This document shows positions 1-10,462 of a DNA stretch of 64,000 nucleotides, in pieces. The first letter of the stretch is position 1. Every line of letters starts with the position of its first letter. A model generated the notes under the pieces. It did not search any database. It worked only from the letters and a program-made list of their open reading frames with translations, and had not been told where the DNA came from. Source of the DNA: Hydractinia symbiolongicarpus (Eukaryota > Cnidaria > Hydrozoa > Anthoathecata > Hydractiniidae); contig NC_079888.1 in the NCBI RefSeq assembly GCF_029227915.1, positions 21,184,001-21,248,000 on the forward strand. The letters run 5' to 3'. A program made the translations under genes and the position numbers.

Positions 1-13
1 TAAGAATTAAGAT

Positions 14-31
14 AAAAAAAGTCATTTTTTT
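14..31. other. A7-GTCA-T7 inverted A/T tract (one per monomer)
   Basis: Seven A (14-20), GTCA (21-24) and seven T (25-31) form a perfect 7-bp inverted repeat around a 4-base spacer. Nearly all monomers have it, with A run and T run of 5-8 bases each. The runs are centred about 11 bp apart. A-tracts in helical phase are known to bend DNA, so curvature at this point of each monomer is a reasonable inference. Exceptions are the E copies, the copy at 41878 (T5 interrupted by G), and the copy at 59809, where the T run is deleted. Confidence 0.75.
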
Positions 32-110
32 ATTGCGGGACCAATCCTAGCCATTATCTCGCGCCGAAGAAATAGCGGCAGTTTCAAAAACTACATTTCA
101 TTGACTTTCT

Positions 111-140
111 AACGGTGTCAGTCCGTTTGAGTTACAACGG
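111..140. other. Triple AACGG/CCGTT inverted cluster
   Basis: AACGG (111-115), CCGTT (123-127) and AACGG (136-140) alternate in orientation with centres 12 and 13 bp apart, giving two overlapping 5-bp inverted repeats. The outer copies fit the YAAC(G/T)G core known for Myb-type DNA-binding domains; whether any protein binds is unknown. The cluster is present in most monomers. In some B copies the third core reads AACTG, which still fits that core. In F copies the middle core becomes CCTTT or CCCTT. Confidence 0.55.
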
Positions 141-151
141 TTGGGTCATAT

Positions 152-168
152 ATTCGTACCAACATGTA
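152..168 (+). other. Conserved TTCG block, partial CENP-B box-like frame
   Basis: ATTCGTACCAACATGTA is among the most constant stretches of the array. Against the known CENP-B essential frame nTTCGnnnnAnnCGGGn it matches TTCG and the central A, but only one base of CGGG (ATGT instead), so 6 of 9 essential positions. This is not a functional CENP-B box by the known definition. The palindrome ACATGT (162-167) lies inside it. Rare variants are TATCAACAT (for example in copies 6345, 7467 and 19446), TTTGTACC and TTCATACC. Confidence 0.4.
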
Positions 169-174
169 TTTAGC

Positions 175-191
175 GATATTTTTCTGATATC
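175..191. repeat. GATATT direct repeat, 11-bp step
   Basis: GATATT (175-180) and GATATC (186-191; GATATT in most other copies) are separated by five pyrimidines (TTTCT in A, TTTTT in B), so the step is 11 bp. The tract between them carries one of the main A/B diagnostic sites. A few copies lose the second G (TTTTTTTATATT at 33654, 35525, 39264 and 42627). Confidence 0.6.
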
Positions 192-264
192 ACTAGGTTG
201 CATCGCTTTTAACAATGAAACGATTGACTGTGGGACTTAATTGAGCTAACTTTGGACTGTCACC

Positions 265-280
265 TGATAAATGTGATAAA
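265..280. repeat. TGATAAA direct repeat
   Basis: TGATAAA occurs at 265-271 and again at 274-280, a 9-bp step. The second is followed by GGAG in A copies and TGAG in B copies. In copies 5971 and 7093 and their duplicate at 19072 the pair is rearranged to TGATAAAGTGATCAATG, a private marker useful for tracing duplication. G copies read TGATAAATATGATAAATG. Confidence 0.6.
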
Positions 281-375
281 GGAGACAATTGGACTCCAAG
301 AAAAAACATTCTTCTTAATTTGACATGACTGCCGAAACTCCGCGATTACACTGGGCTCTGTGGTAGCGCTTCATT

Positions 376-734
376 TAAGAATTATGATAAAAAAAGTCAT
401 TTTTTTATTGCGGGACCAATCCTAGCCATTATCTCGCGCTGAAGAAATAGCGGCAGTTTCAAAAACTACATTTCGTTTACTTTCGTTTGAGTTTCAACTG
501 TTGTGTCACATATTCGTACCAACATGTATTTAGCGATATTTTTTTGATATTACTAGGTTGCATCGCTTTTAACAATGAAACGTTGAGTGTGGGACTTAAT
601 TGAACTAACTTTGGACTGTGACCTGATAAATGAGATAAATGAGACAATTGGACTCCAAGAAATAACATTCTTCTTAATTTGACGTGATTGCCGGAACTCA
701 GCGATTATACTGGGCTCTGTGGTAACGCTTCAAT
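376..734. repeat. B-type monomer with 15-bp deletion (359 bp)
   Basis: CTTTC is followed directly by GTTTGAG at 484/485, so 15 bases (TAACGGTGTCAGTCC in neighbours) are missing. This removes the first two of the three AACGG/CCGTT cores. The rest is an ordinary B copy, with a GCGGG left part like its neighbours at 1 and 735. The deletion shortens the antisense frame from 74 to 63 codons without shifting it. I found no other copy with this deletion, so it is a late event that has not spread. Confidence 0.9.
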
Positions 735-1483
735 TAAGAATTAAGATAAAAAAGTCATTTTTTTATTGCGGGACCAATCCTAGCCATTATCTCGCGCTGA
801 AGAAATAGCGGCATTTTCAAAAACTACATTTCATTGACTTTCTAACGGTGTCAGTCCGTTTGAGTTACAACGGTTGGGTCATATATTCGTACCAACATGT
901 ATTTAGCGATATTTTTCTGATATCACTAGGTTGCATCGCTTTTAACAATGAAACGATTGACTGTGGGACTTAATTGAGCTAACTTTGGACTGTCACCTGA
1001 TAAATGTGATAAAGGAGACAATTGGACTCCAAGAAAAAACATTCTTCTTAATTTGACATGATTGCCGAAACTCCGCGATTACACTGGGCTCTGTGGTAGC
1101 GCTTCATTTAAAAATTAATATACAAAAAGTCATTTTTTTATTGTGGGACCAATCCTAGCCGTTATCGCGCGCTAAAGAAATAGCGACAGTTTCAACAACT
1201 ACATTTCATTGACTTTCTAACGGTGTCAGTCCGTTTGAGTTACAACGGTTGTATCACATATTCGTACCAACATGTATTTAGCGATATTTTAGTGATATTA
1301 CTAGGTTGCATCGCTTTTAACTATGAAACGATTGACTGTGGGACTTAATTGAGCTAACTTTGGACTGTCACCTGATAAATGTGATAAAGGAGACAATTGG
1401 ACTCCAAGAAAAAACATTCTTCTTAATTTGACATGATTGCCGAAACTCCGCGATTACACTGGGCTCTGTGGTAGCGCTTCATT

Positions 1484-1857
1484 TAAGAATTATGATAAAA
1501 AAAGTCATTTTTTTATTGTGGGACCAATCCTAGCCATTATCGCGCGCTGAGGAAATAGCGACAGTTTCAAAAACTACATTTCATTGACTTTCTAACGGTG
1601 TCAGTCCGTTTGAGTTTTAACTGTTGTGTCACATATTCGTACCAACATGTATTTAGCGATATTTTTTTGATATTACTAGGTTGCATCGCTTTTAACAATG
1701 AAACGTTGACTGTGGGACTTAATTGAACTAACTTTGGACTGTGACCTGATAAATGTGATAAATGAGACAATTGGACTCCAAGAAATAACATTCTTGTTAA
1801 TTTGACGTGTTTGCCGGAACTCAGCGATTACACTGGGCTCTGTGGTAACGCTTCAAT
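1484..1857. repeat. Reference monomer, type B
   Basis: This is a 374-bp copy with the type B marks: GAGTTT in place of GAGTTA, GTTGTGTCAC, TTTTTTTGATATT, CGTTGACTG, GAACTAAC, GTGACCTG, GATAAATGAG, GAAATAACATTCTTG and GCCGGAACTC. The combination leaves a 74-codon frame open on the minus strand (1567-1791). B copies with this frame begin, for example, at 9341, 10089, 10838, 11586, 12710, 13458, 14580, 15328, 20569, 22067, 23565, 31411, 32906, 34776, 36274, 38516, 46370 and 48236. They often sit every second monomer, which is the basis of the ~748-bp dimer. Confidence 0.93.
1779..1796. other. CAAGAA/TTCTTG dyad in type B monomers
   Basis: CAAGAA (1779-1784) and TTCTTG (1791-1796) form a perfect 6-bp inverted repeat with a 6-base spacer. 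Type A copies keep only a 5-bp version (AAGAA 298-302, TTCTT 309-313 in the first monomer). The arms contain GAA and TTC triplets like those of heat-shock elements, but a heat-shock element needs contiguous nGAAn units and this has only two spaced ones, so I do not call it that. The start codon of the antisense frame falls at the edge of the right arm. Confidence 0.5.
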
Positions 1858-2231
1858 TAAGAATTAAGAGAAAAAAGTCATTTTTTTATTGCGGGACCAA
1901 TCCTAGCCATTATCTCGCGCTGAAGAAATAGCGGCAGTTTCAAAAACTACATTTCGTTGACTTTCTAACGGTGTCAGTCCGTTTGAGTTACAACGGTTGG
2001 GTCACATATTCGTACCAACATGTATCTAGCGATATTTTTCTGATATCACTAGGTTGCATCGCTTTTAACAATGGAACGATTGACTGTGGGACTTAATTGA
2101 GCTAACTTTGGACTGTCACCTGATAAATGTGATAAAGGAGACAATTGGACTCCAAGAAAAAACATTCTTCTTAATTTGACATGATTGCCGAAACTCAGCG
2201 ATTACACTGGGCTCTGTGGTAGCGCTTCATT

Positions 2232-2978
2232 TAAGAATTATGATAAAAAAAGTCATTTTTTTTATTGTGGGATCAACCCCAGCCATTATCGCGCGCTGAG
2301 AAAATAGCGACAGTTTTAAAAACTACATTTCATTGACTTTCTAACGGTGTCAGTCCGTTTGAGTTTCCACGGCTGTGTCACATATTCGTACCAACATGTA
2401 TTTAGCGATATTTTTTGATATTACTAGGTTGCATCGCTTTTAACAATGAAACATTGACTCTGGGACTTAAATGAACTAACTTTGCACTGTGACCTGATAA
2501 ATGTGATAAATGAGACAATTGGACTACAAGAAATAACATTCTTCTGAATTTGACGTGATTGCCGGAACTCAGCGATTACACTGAACTCTGTGGTAGCGCT
2601 TCATTTAAGAATTAAGATAAAAAGTCATTTTTTTATTGTGGGACCAATCCTAGTCGTTATCGCGCGCTGAAGAATTAGCGACAATTTCAAAAACTACAGT
2701 TCATTGGCTTTCTAACGGTGTCAGTCCGTTTGAGTTACAACGGTTGGGTCACATATTCGTACCAACATGTATCTAGCGATATTTTTCTGATATCACTAGG
2801 TTGCATCGCTTTTAACAATGAAACGATTGACTGTGGGACTTAATTGAGCTAACTTTGGACTGTCACCTGATAAATGTGATAAAGGAGACAATTGGACTCC
2901 AAGAAAAAACATTCTTCTTAATTTGACATGATTGCCGAAACTCAGCGATTACACTGGGCTCTGTGGTAGCGCTTCATT
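2232..2978. repeat. 747-bp dimer, copy 1
   Basis: The two monomers start at 2232 (B type) and 2606 (A type). The B copy has private changes GATCAACCCCAGCC, TTTCCACGGCTG, CATTGACTCTGG, CTTAAATGAAC and TTTGCACTG, and the A copy has CTAGTCGTTATC, GAAGAATTAG and TACAGTTCATTGG. The next 747 bases repeat it with no difference that I can see by eye. The related but diverged copy at 3726 lacks several of the private changes. Confidence 0.93.
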
Positions 2979-3725
2979 TAAGAATTATGATAAAAAAAGT
3001 CATTTTTTTTATTGTGGGATCAACCCCAGCCATTATCGCGCGCTGAGAAAATAGCGACAGTTTTAAAAACTACATTTCATTGACTTTCTAACGGTGTCAG
3101 TCCGTTTGAGTTTCCACGGCTGTGTCACATATTCGTACCAACATGTATTTAGCGATATTTTTTGATATTACTAGGTTGCATCGCTTTTAACAATGAAACA
3201 TTGACTCTGGGACTTAAATGAACTAACTTTGCACTGTGACCTGATAAATGTGATAAATGAGACAATTGGACTACAAGAAATAACATTCTTCTGAATTTGA
3301 CGTGATTGCCGGAACTCAGCGATTACACTGAACTCTGTGGTAGCGCTTCATTTAAGAATTAAGATAAAAAGTCATTTTTTTATTGTGGGACCAATCCTAG
3401 TCGTTATCGCGCGCTGAAGAATTAGCGACAATTTCAAAAACTACAGTTCATTGGCTTTCTAACGGTGTCAGTCCGTTTGAGTTACAACGGTTGGGTCACA
3501 TATTCGTACCAACATGTATCTAGCGATATTTTTCTGATATCACTAGGTTGCATCGCTTTTAACAATGAAACGATTGACTGTGGGACTTAATTGAGCTAAC
3601 TTTGGACTGTCACCTGATAAATGTGATAAAGGAGACAATTGGACTCCAAGAAAAAACATTCTTCTTAATTTGACATGATTGCCGAAACTCAGCGATTACA
3701 CTGGGCTCTGTGGTAGCGCTTCATT
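2979..3725. repeat. 747-bp dimer, copy 2
   Basis: The monomers start at 2979 and 3353. All private variants of copy 1 are present at the same places, offset 747. Identity including so many private variants means a very recent unequal exchange, a local gene-conversion tract, or a duplication made by the assembly. Confidence 0.93.
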
Positions 3726-6344
3726 TAAGAATTATGATAAAAAAAGTCATTTTTTTTATTGTGGGATCAACCCTAGCCATTATCGCGCGCTGAGAAAATA
3801 GCGACAGTTTTAAAAACTACATTTCATTGACTTTCTAACGGTGTCAGTCCGTTTGAGTTTCCACGGTTGTGTCACATATTCGTACCAACATGTATTTAGC
3901 GATATTTTTTTGATATTACTAGGTTGCATCGCTTTTAACAATGAAACATTGACTCTGGGACTTAATTGAACTAACTTTGGACTGTGACCTGATAAATGTG
4001 ATAAAGGAGACAATTGGACTACAAGAAATAACATTCTTCTGAATTTGACGTGATTGCCGGAACTCAGCGATTACACTGAACTCTGTGGTAGCGCTTCATT
4101 TAAGAACTAAGATAAAAGGTCATTTTTTTATTGTGGGACCAATCCTAGCCGTTACCGCGCGCTGAATAAATAGCGACAATTTCAAAAACTACAGTTCATT
4201 GGCTTTCTAACGGTGTCAGTCCGTTTGAGTTACAACGGTTGGGTCACATATTCGTACCAACATGTATTTAGCGATATTTTTCTGAAATTACTAGGTTGCA
4301 TCGCTTTTAACAATGAAACGGTTGACTGTGGGACTTAATTGAGCTAACTTTGGACTGTGACCTGATAAATGTGATAATTAAGACAATTGGACTCCAAGAA
4401 ATAACATTCTTGTTATTTTGACGTGATTGCCGGAACTCAGCGAATACACTGGGCACTGTGGAAGCGCTTCATTTAAAAATTAAGCTAAAAAAGTCATTTT
4501 TTTACTGTGGGACCTATCCTAGCCGTTAGCGCGCGTTGAAGAAAAAGCGACAGTTTCAAAAACTACATTTCATTGACTTTCTAACGGTGTCAGTCCGTTT
4601 GAGTTACAACGGTTGGGTCACATATTCGTACCAACATGTATTTAGCGATATTTTTCTGATATTACTAGGTTGCATCGCTTTTAACTATGAAACGATTGAC
4701 TGTGGGACTTAATTGAACTAATTTTGGACTGTCAGCTGATAAATGTGATAAAGGAGACAATTGGACTCCAAGAAATAACATTCTTGTTACTTTGACGTGA
4801 TTGCCGGAACTCAGCGATTACACTGGGCTCTGTGATAGCGCTTCATTTAGAAATTATGATAAAAAAGTCATTTTTTTATTGCGGGACCAATCCTAGCCAT
4901 TATCTCGCGCTGAAGAAATAGCGGCAGTTTCAAAAACTACATTTCGTTGACTTTCTAACGGTGTCAGTCCGTTTGAGTTACAACGGTTGGGTCACATATT
5001 CGTACCAACATGTATCTAGCGATATTTTTCTGATATCACTAGGTTGCATCGCTTTTAACAATGAAACGATTGACTGTGGGACTTAATTGAGCTAACTTTG
5101 GACTGTCACCTGATAAATGTGATAAAGGAGACAATTGGACTCCAAGAAAAAACATTCTTCTTAATTTGACATGATTGCCGAAACTCAGCGATTACACTGG
5201 GCTCTGTGGTAGCGCTTCATTTAAGAATTATGATAAAAAAAGTCATTTTTTTATTGTGGGACCAATCCTAGCCATTATCGCGGGCTGAGGAAATAGCGAC
5301 AGTTTCAAAAACTACATTTCATTGACTTTCTAACAGTGTCAGTCTGTTTGAGTTTCAACAGTTGTGTCACATATTCGTACCAACATGTATTTAGCGATAT
5401 TTTTTTGATATTACTAGGTTACATTGCTTTCAACAATGAAACGTTGACTGTGGGACTTAATTGAACTAAATGTGGACTGTGACCTGATAAATGTGATAAA
5501 TGAGACAATTGGACTCCAAGAAATAACATTCTTGTTAATTTGACGTGATTGCTGGAACTCAACGATTACACTGGGCACTGTGGTAGCGCTTCATTTAAAA
5601 ATTAAGATAAAAAAAGTCATTTTTTTATTGTGGGACCAATCCTAGCCGTTATTGCGCGCTGAGGAAATAGCGACAGTATCAAGAACTACATTTCATTGAC
5701 TTTCTGAAGGTGTCAGTCCGTTTGAGTTACAACGGTTGCGTCACATATTCGTACCAACATGTATTTAGCGATATTTTTCTGATATTACTAGGTCGCATCG
5801 CTTTTAACTATGAAACGATTGACTGTGGGACTTAATTGCGCTAACTTTGGACTGTCACCTGATAAATTTGAAAAAGGAGACAATTGGACTCCAATAAAAA
5901 ACATTCTTCTTAATTTGACATGATTGCCGAAACTCAGCGATTACACTGGGCTCTGTGGTAGCGCTTCATTTAAGAATTATGATTAAAAAAGTAAGTTTTT
6001 TATTGTGGGACCAATCTTAACCATTATCGCGCGCTGAGGAAATGGCGACAGTTTCAAAAACTACATTTTATTGACTTTCTAACGGTGACAGTCCGTTCAA
6101 GTTACAATGATTTGGTCACATATTCGTACCAACATGTATTTAGCGATATTTTTTTGATATTACTTGGTTGCATCGCTTTTAACAATGAAACGATTGACTG
6201 TGGGACTTAATTAAGCTAACTTTAGAGTGTGACCTGATAAAGTGATCAATGAGACAATTGGACTCCAAGAAATAATACTCTTGTTAATTTGACGTGATTG
6301 CCGGAACTCAGCGATTACACTGGGCACTGTGATAGAGCTTCATT
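3726..6344. repeat. Mixed block colinear with 17.2-19.4 kb
   Basis: Monomers start at 3726, 4101, 4474, 4848, 5222, 5596 and 5971. Private markers shared with the distant block are AAAAGGTCATT (4101 and 17576), GATAATTAAGAC (4101 and 17576), TTACATTGCTTTCAAC with AACAGTGTCAGTCTG (5222 and 18323) and GATTAAAAAAGTAAG (5971 and 19072). Copies 3726-4847 match 17201-18322 at offset 13475. Copies from 5222 match at offset 13101. The monomer at 4848 is extra here; its best counterpart is 16826, which precedes 17201. Confidence 0.85.
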
Positions 6345-8590
6345 TAAAAATTAAGCTAAAAAAAGTCATTTTTTTACTGTGGGACCTATCCTAGCCGTTA
6401 GCGCGCGTTGAAGAAAAAGCGACAGTTTCAAAAACTACATTTCATTAACTTTCTAACGGTGTCAGTCCGTTTGAGTTACAACGGTTGGGTCACATATTCG
6501 TATCAACATATATTTAGCGATATTTTTTTGATATTACTAGGTTGCATCGCTTTTAACAATGAAACGTTGACTGTGAGACTTTATTGATCTAACTTTGGAC
6601 TGTGACCTGATAAATGTGATAAAGGAGACAAGTGGACTACAAGAAATAACATTCTTCTGAATTTGACGTGATTGCCGGAACTCAGCGATTACACTGAACT
6701 CTGTTGTGGTGCTTCATTTAAGAATTAAGACAAAAAAGTCATTTTTTTATTGTGGGACCAATCCTAGCCGTTATCGCGCGCTGAAGAAATAGCGACAATT
6801 TCAAAAACTACATTTTATTGACTTTCTAACGGTGTCAGTCCGTTTGAGTTACAACGGTTGGGTCACATATTCGTACCAACATGTATTTAGCGATATTTTT
6901 CTGATATTACTAGGTTGCATCGCTTTTAACAATAAAACGATTGACTGTGGGACTTAATTGAGCTAACTTTGGACTGTGACCTGATAAATGTGATAAATAA
7001 GACAATTGGACTCCAAGAAATAACATTCTTGTTATTTTGACGTGGTTGTCGGAATTCAGCGATTACACTGGGCACCGTTGTAGCGCTTCATTTAAAAATT
7101 AAGCTAAAAAAAGTCATTTTTTTACTGTGGGACCTATCCTAGCCATTATCTCGCGCTGAAGAAATAGCGGCAGTTTCAAAAACTACATTTTATTGACTTT
7201 CTAGCGGTGTCGGTCCGTTTGAGTTACAACGGTTGGGTCACATAATCGTACCAACATGTATTTAGCGATATTTTTCTGATATTACTTGGTTGCATCGCTT
7301 TTAACAATGAAACGATTGACTGTGGGACTTAATTAAGCTAACTTTAGACTGTGACCTGATAAAGTGATCAATGAGACAATTGGACTCCAAGAAATAATAT
7401 TCTTGTTAATTTGACGTGATTGCCGGAACTCAGCGATTACACTGGGCACTGTGATAGAGCTTCATTTAAAAATTAAGCTAAAAAAAGTCATTTTTTTACT
7501 GTGGGACCTATCCTAGCCGTTAGCGCGCGTTGAAGAAAAAGCAACAGTTTCAAAAACTACATTTCATTAACTTTCTAACGGTGTCAGTCCGTTTGAGTTA
7601 CAACGGTTGGGTCATATATTCGTATCAACATGTATTTAGCGATATTTTTTTGATATTACTAGGTTGCATCGCTTTTAAAAATTGAAACGTTGACTGTGAG
7701 ACTTTATTGATCTAACTTTGGACTGTGACCTGATAAATGTGATAAAGGAGACAAGTGGACTACAAGAAATAACATTCTTCTGAATTTGACGTGATTGCCG
7801 GAACTCAGCGATTACACTGAACTCAGTTGTAGCGCTTCATTTAAGAATTAAGACAAAAAAGTCATTTTTTTATTGTGGGACCAATCCTAGCCGTTATCGC
7901 GCGCTGAAGAAATAGCGACAATTTCAAAAACTACATTTTATTGACTTTCTAACGGTGTCAGTCCGTTTGAGTTACAACGGCTGGGTCACATATTCGTACC
8001 AACATGTATTTAGCGATATTTTTCTGATATTACTAGGTTGCATCGCTTTTAACAATGAAACGATTGACTGTGGGACTTAATTGAGCTAACTTTGGACTGT
8101 GACCTGATAAATGTGATAAATAAGACAATTGGACTCCAAGAAATAACATTCTTGTTATTTTGACGTGGTTGTCGGAATTCAGCGATTACACTGGGCACCG
8201 TGGTAGCGCTTCATTTAAAAATTAAGCTAAAAAAAGTCATTTTTTTACTGTGGGACCTATCCTAGCCATTTTCTCGCGCTGAAGAAATAGCGGCAGTTTC
8301 AAAAACTACATTTTATTGACTTTCTAACGGTGTCGGTCCGTTTGAGTTACAACGGTTGGGTCACATAATCGTACCAACATGTATTTAGCGATATTTTTCT
8401 GAAATTACTAGGTTGCATCGCTTTTAACCATGAAACGATTGACTGTGGGACTTAATTGAGCTAACTTTGGACTGTCACCTGATAAATGTGATAAATGAGA
8501 CAATTGGACTCCAAGAAATAACATTCTTGTTAATTTGACGTGATTGCCGGAACTCAGCGATTACACTGGGCACTGTGATAGCGCTTCATT
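6345..8590. repeat. Tandemly doubled trimer (6345-7466 and 7467-8590)
   Basis: Monomers start at 6345, 6719, 7093, then 7467, 7842, 8216. Corresponding members share private variants: TTTATTGATC with GACAAGTGGAC (6345, 7467), ATTTTATTGAC with GTTGTCGGAATTC (6719, 7842), and a C-type start joined to ATCTCGCGCTG/TTCTCGCGCTG with AGCGGCAG (7093, 8216). The right parts of 7093 and 8216 differ, and the right part of 7093 matches that of 5971, so the exchange breakpoints lie inside monomers rather than at the phase used here. Confidence 0.85.
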
Positions 8591-8965
8591 TAAAAATTAA
8601 GATACAAAAAGTCATTTTTTTATTGCAGGACCAATCCTAGCCATTATCTGGCGCTGAAGAAATAGCGGCAGTTTCAAAAACTACATTTTATTGACTTTCT
8701 AACGGTGTCAGTCCGTTTGAGTTACAACGGTTGGGTCACATATTCGTACCAACATGTATTAAGCGATATTTTTCTGATATTACTAGGTTGCATCGCTTTT
8801 AACAATGAAACGATTGACTGTGGGACTTAATTGAGCTAACTTTGGACTGTCACCTGATAAATGTGATAAATAAGACAATTGGACTCCAAGAAATAACATT
8901 CTTGTTAATTTGACGTGATTGCCGGAACTCAGCGATTACACTGGGTACTGTGGTAGCCCTTCATT
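8591..8965. repeat. Single A-type linker monomer
   Basis: This copy has GATACAAAAAG, GCAGGACC, ATCTGGCGCTG and AGCGGCAG. It stands between the doubled trimer and the tetramer block. Its left part resembles the copy at 9715 (GCAGGACC, ATTTTATTG), which suggests relatedness to the tetramer, but it is not part of the repeated unit. Confidence 0.8.
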
Positions 8966-10462
8966 TAAAAATTAAGATACAAAAAGTCATTTTTTTATTG
9001 TGGGACCAATCCTAGCCGTTATCGCGCGCTAAAGAAATAGCGACAGTTTCAAGAACTACATTTCATTGACTTTCTAACGGTGTCAGTCCGTTTGAGTTAC
9101 AACGGTTGGGTCACATATTTGTACCAACATGTATTTAGCGATATTTTTTTGATATTACTAGGTTGCATCGCTTTTAACTATGAAACGATTGACTGTGGGA
9201 CTTAATTGAGCTAACTTTGGAATGTCACCTGATAATTGTGATAAATGAGACAATTGGACTCCAAGAAATAACATTCTTGTTAATTTGACGTGATTGCCGA
9301 AACTCAGCGATTACACTGGGCTCTGTGGAAGCGCTTCATTTAAGAATTATGATAAAAAACAGTCATTTTTTCATTGTGGAAACAATCCTAGCCATTATCC
9401 TGCCAGAGGAAATAGCGACAGTTTCAAAAACTACATTTCATTGACTTTCTAACGGTGTCAGTCCGTTTGGGTTTCAACGGTTGTGCCACATATTCATACC
9501 AACATGTATTTAGCGATATTTTTTCGATATTACTAGGTTGCATCGCTTTTAACAATGAAACGTTGACTGTGGGACTTAATTGAACTAACTTCGGACTGTG
9601 ACCTGATAAATGTGATAAATGAGACAATTGGACTCCAAGAAATAACATTCTTCTTAATTTGACGTGATTGCCGGAACTCAGCGATTACACTGGGCTCTGT
9701 GGTAGCGCTCCATTTAAGAATTAAGATAAAAAAGTCATTTTTTTATTGCAGGACCAATCCTAGCCATTATCTCGCGCTGAAGAAATAGCGGCAGTTTCTA
9801 AAACTACATTTTATTGACTTTCTAACGGTGTCAGTCCGTTTGAGTTACAACGGTTGGGTCACATATTCGTACCAACATGTATTTAGCGATATTTTTCTGA
9901 TATTACTAGGTTACATCGCTTTTAACAATGAAACGATTGACTGTGGGACTTAATTGAGCTAACTTTGGACTGTCACCTGATAAATGTGATAAATGAGACA
10001 ATTGGACTCCAAGAAATAACATTCTTGTTAATTTGACGTGATTGCCGGAACTCACCGATTACACTGGGCACTGTGGTAGCGCTTCATTTAAAAATTAAGA
10101 TACAAAAAGTCATTTTTTCATTGTGGGAACAATCCTAGCCATTATCCTATGCTGAGGAAATAGCGACAATTTCAAAAACTACATTTCATTGACTTTCTAA
10201 CGGTGTCAGTCCGTTTGAGTTTCAACGGGTGTGTCACATATTCATACCAACATGTATTTAGCGATATTTTTTTGATATTACTAGGTTGCATCGCTTTCAA
10301 CAATAAAACGTTAACTGTGGGACTTAATTGAACTAACTTTGGACTGTGACCTGATAAATGTGATAAATGAGACAATTGGACTCCAAGAAATAACATTCTT
10401 GTTAATTTGACGTGATTGCCGGAACTCAGCGATTACACTGGGTACTGTGGTAGCCCTTCATT
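8966..10462. repeat. 1497-bp tetramer, copy 1
   Basis: Monomers start at 8966, 9341, 9715 and 10089 (375, 374, 374, 374 bp), in order A, B, A, B. Private markers are TAGCCCTTCATTT at the first boundary, CATTATCCTGCCAGAGG (9341), GCAGGACC with GTTTCTAAAAC (9715), and CATTATCCTATGCTGAGG with TTCAACAATAAAACG (10089). Confidence 0.92.

Larger units (their letters stand above)
1..375. repeat. Reference monomer, type A
   Basis: This copy serves as the coordinate frame for the internal motifs. Its left part has GCGGGACCAATCC and CTCGCGC. Its right part has the type A marks: GAGTTACAACGGTTGGG, TTTTTCTGATAT, CGATTGACTG, GAGCTAAC, GTCACCTG, GATAAAGGAG and GCCGAAACTC. Type A differs from type B by one extra base in CGATTGACTG and by GAGTTA instead of GAGTTT. 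On the minus strand the GAGTTA variant creates a TAA stop, so type A copies lack the long antisense frame seen in type B. Confidence 0.95.
1..2231. repeat. Alternating A/B block
   Basis: Monomers start at 1, 376, 735, 1109, 1484 and 1858. Copies at 1, 735 and 1858 are type A with a GCGGG left part; 376 and 1484 are type B; 1109 is an A-like copy with the private markers AATATACAAAAAG and ATTTTAGTGATATT. The marker copy followed by a B copy recurs at 12335-13083. The 1858 copy with AAGAGAAAAAAG recurs at 13832, 14954 and 15702. Confidence 0.9.

Noticed and set aside
14-31. Rho-independent bacterial terminator
   Set aside because: The A-run/T-run inverted repeat has no G+C-rich stem, there are no genes upstream, and the context is a eukaryotic satellite.
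152-168. A true CENP-B box
   Set aside because: Only 6 of the 9 essential positions match and the CGGG end is absent. I keep it as a conserved block, not as a CENP-B box. No better match was found on the other strand.
34-236. Origin of the monomer as a dimer of a ~187-bp unit
   Set aside because: TGTGGGAC-like sequence occurs in both halves (34-41 and 229-236, with ACTGTGGGAC in both halves of C copies). The spacing is 195 rather than 187, and the surrounding bases do not align convincingly. An alignment of the two half-monomer consensuses would decide.
10089-10462. Polyadenylation signal AATAAA in CAATAAAACG copies
   Set aside because: It is a single-base variant of CAATGAAACG in a few copies, with no transcript context.
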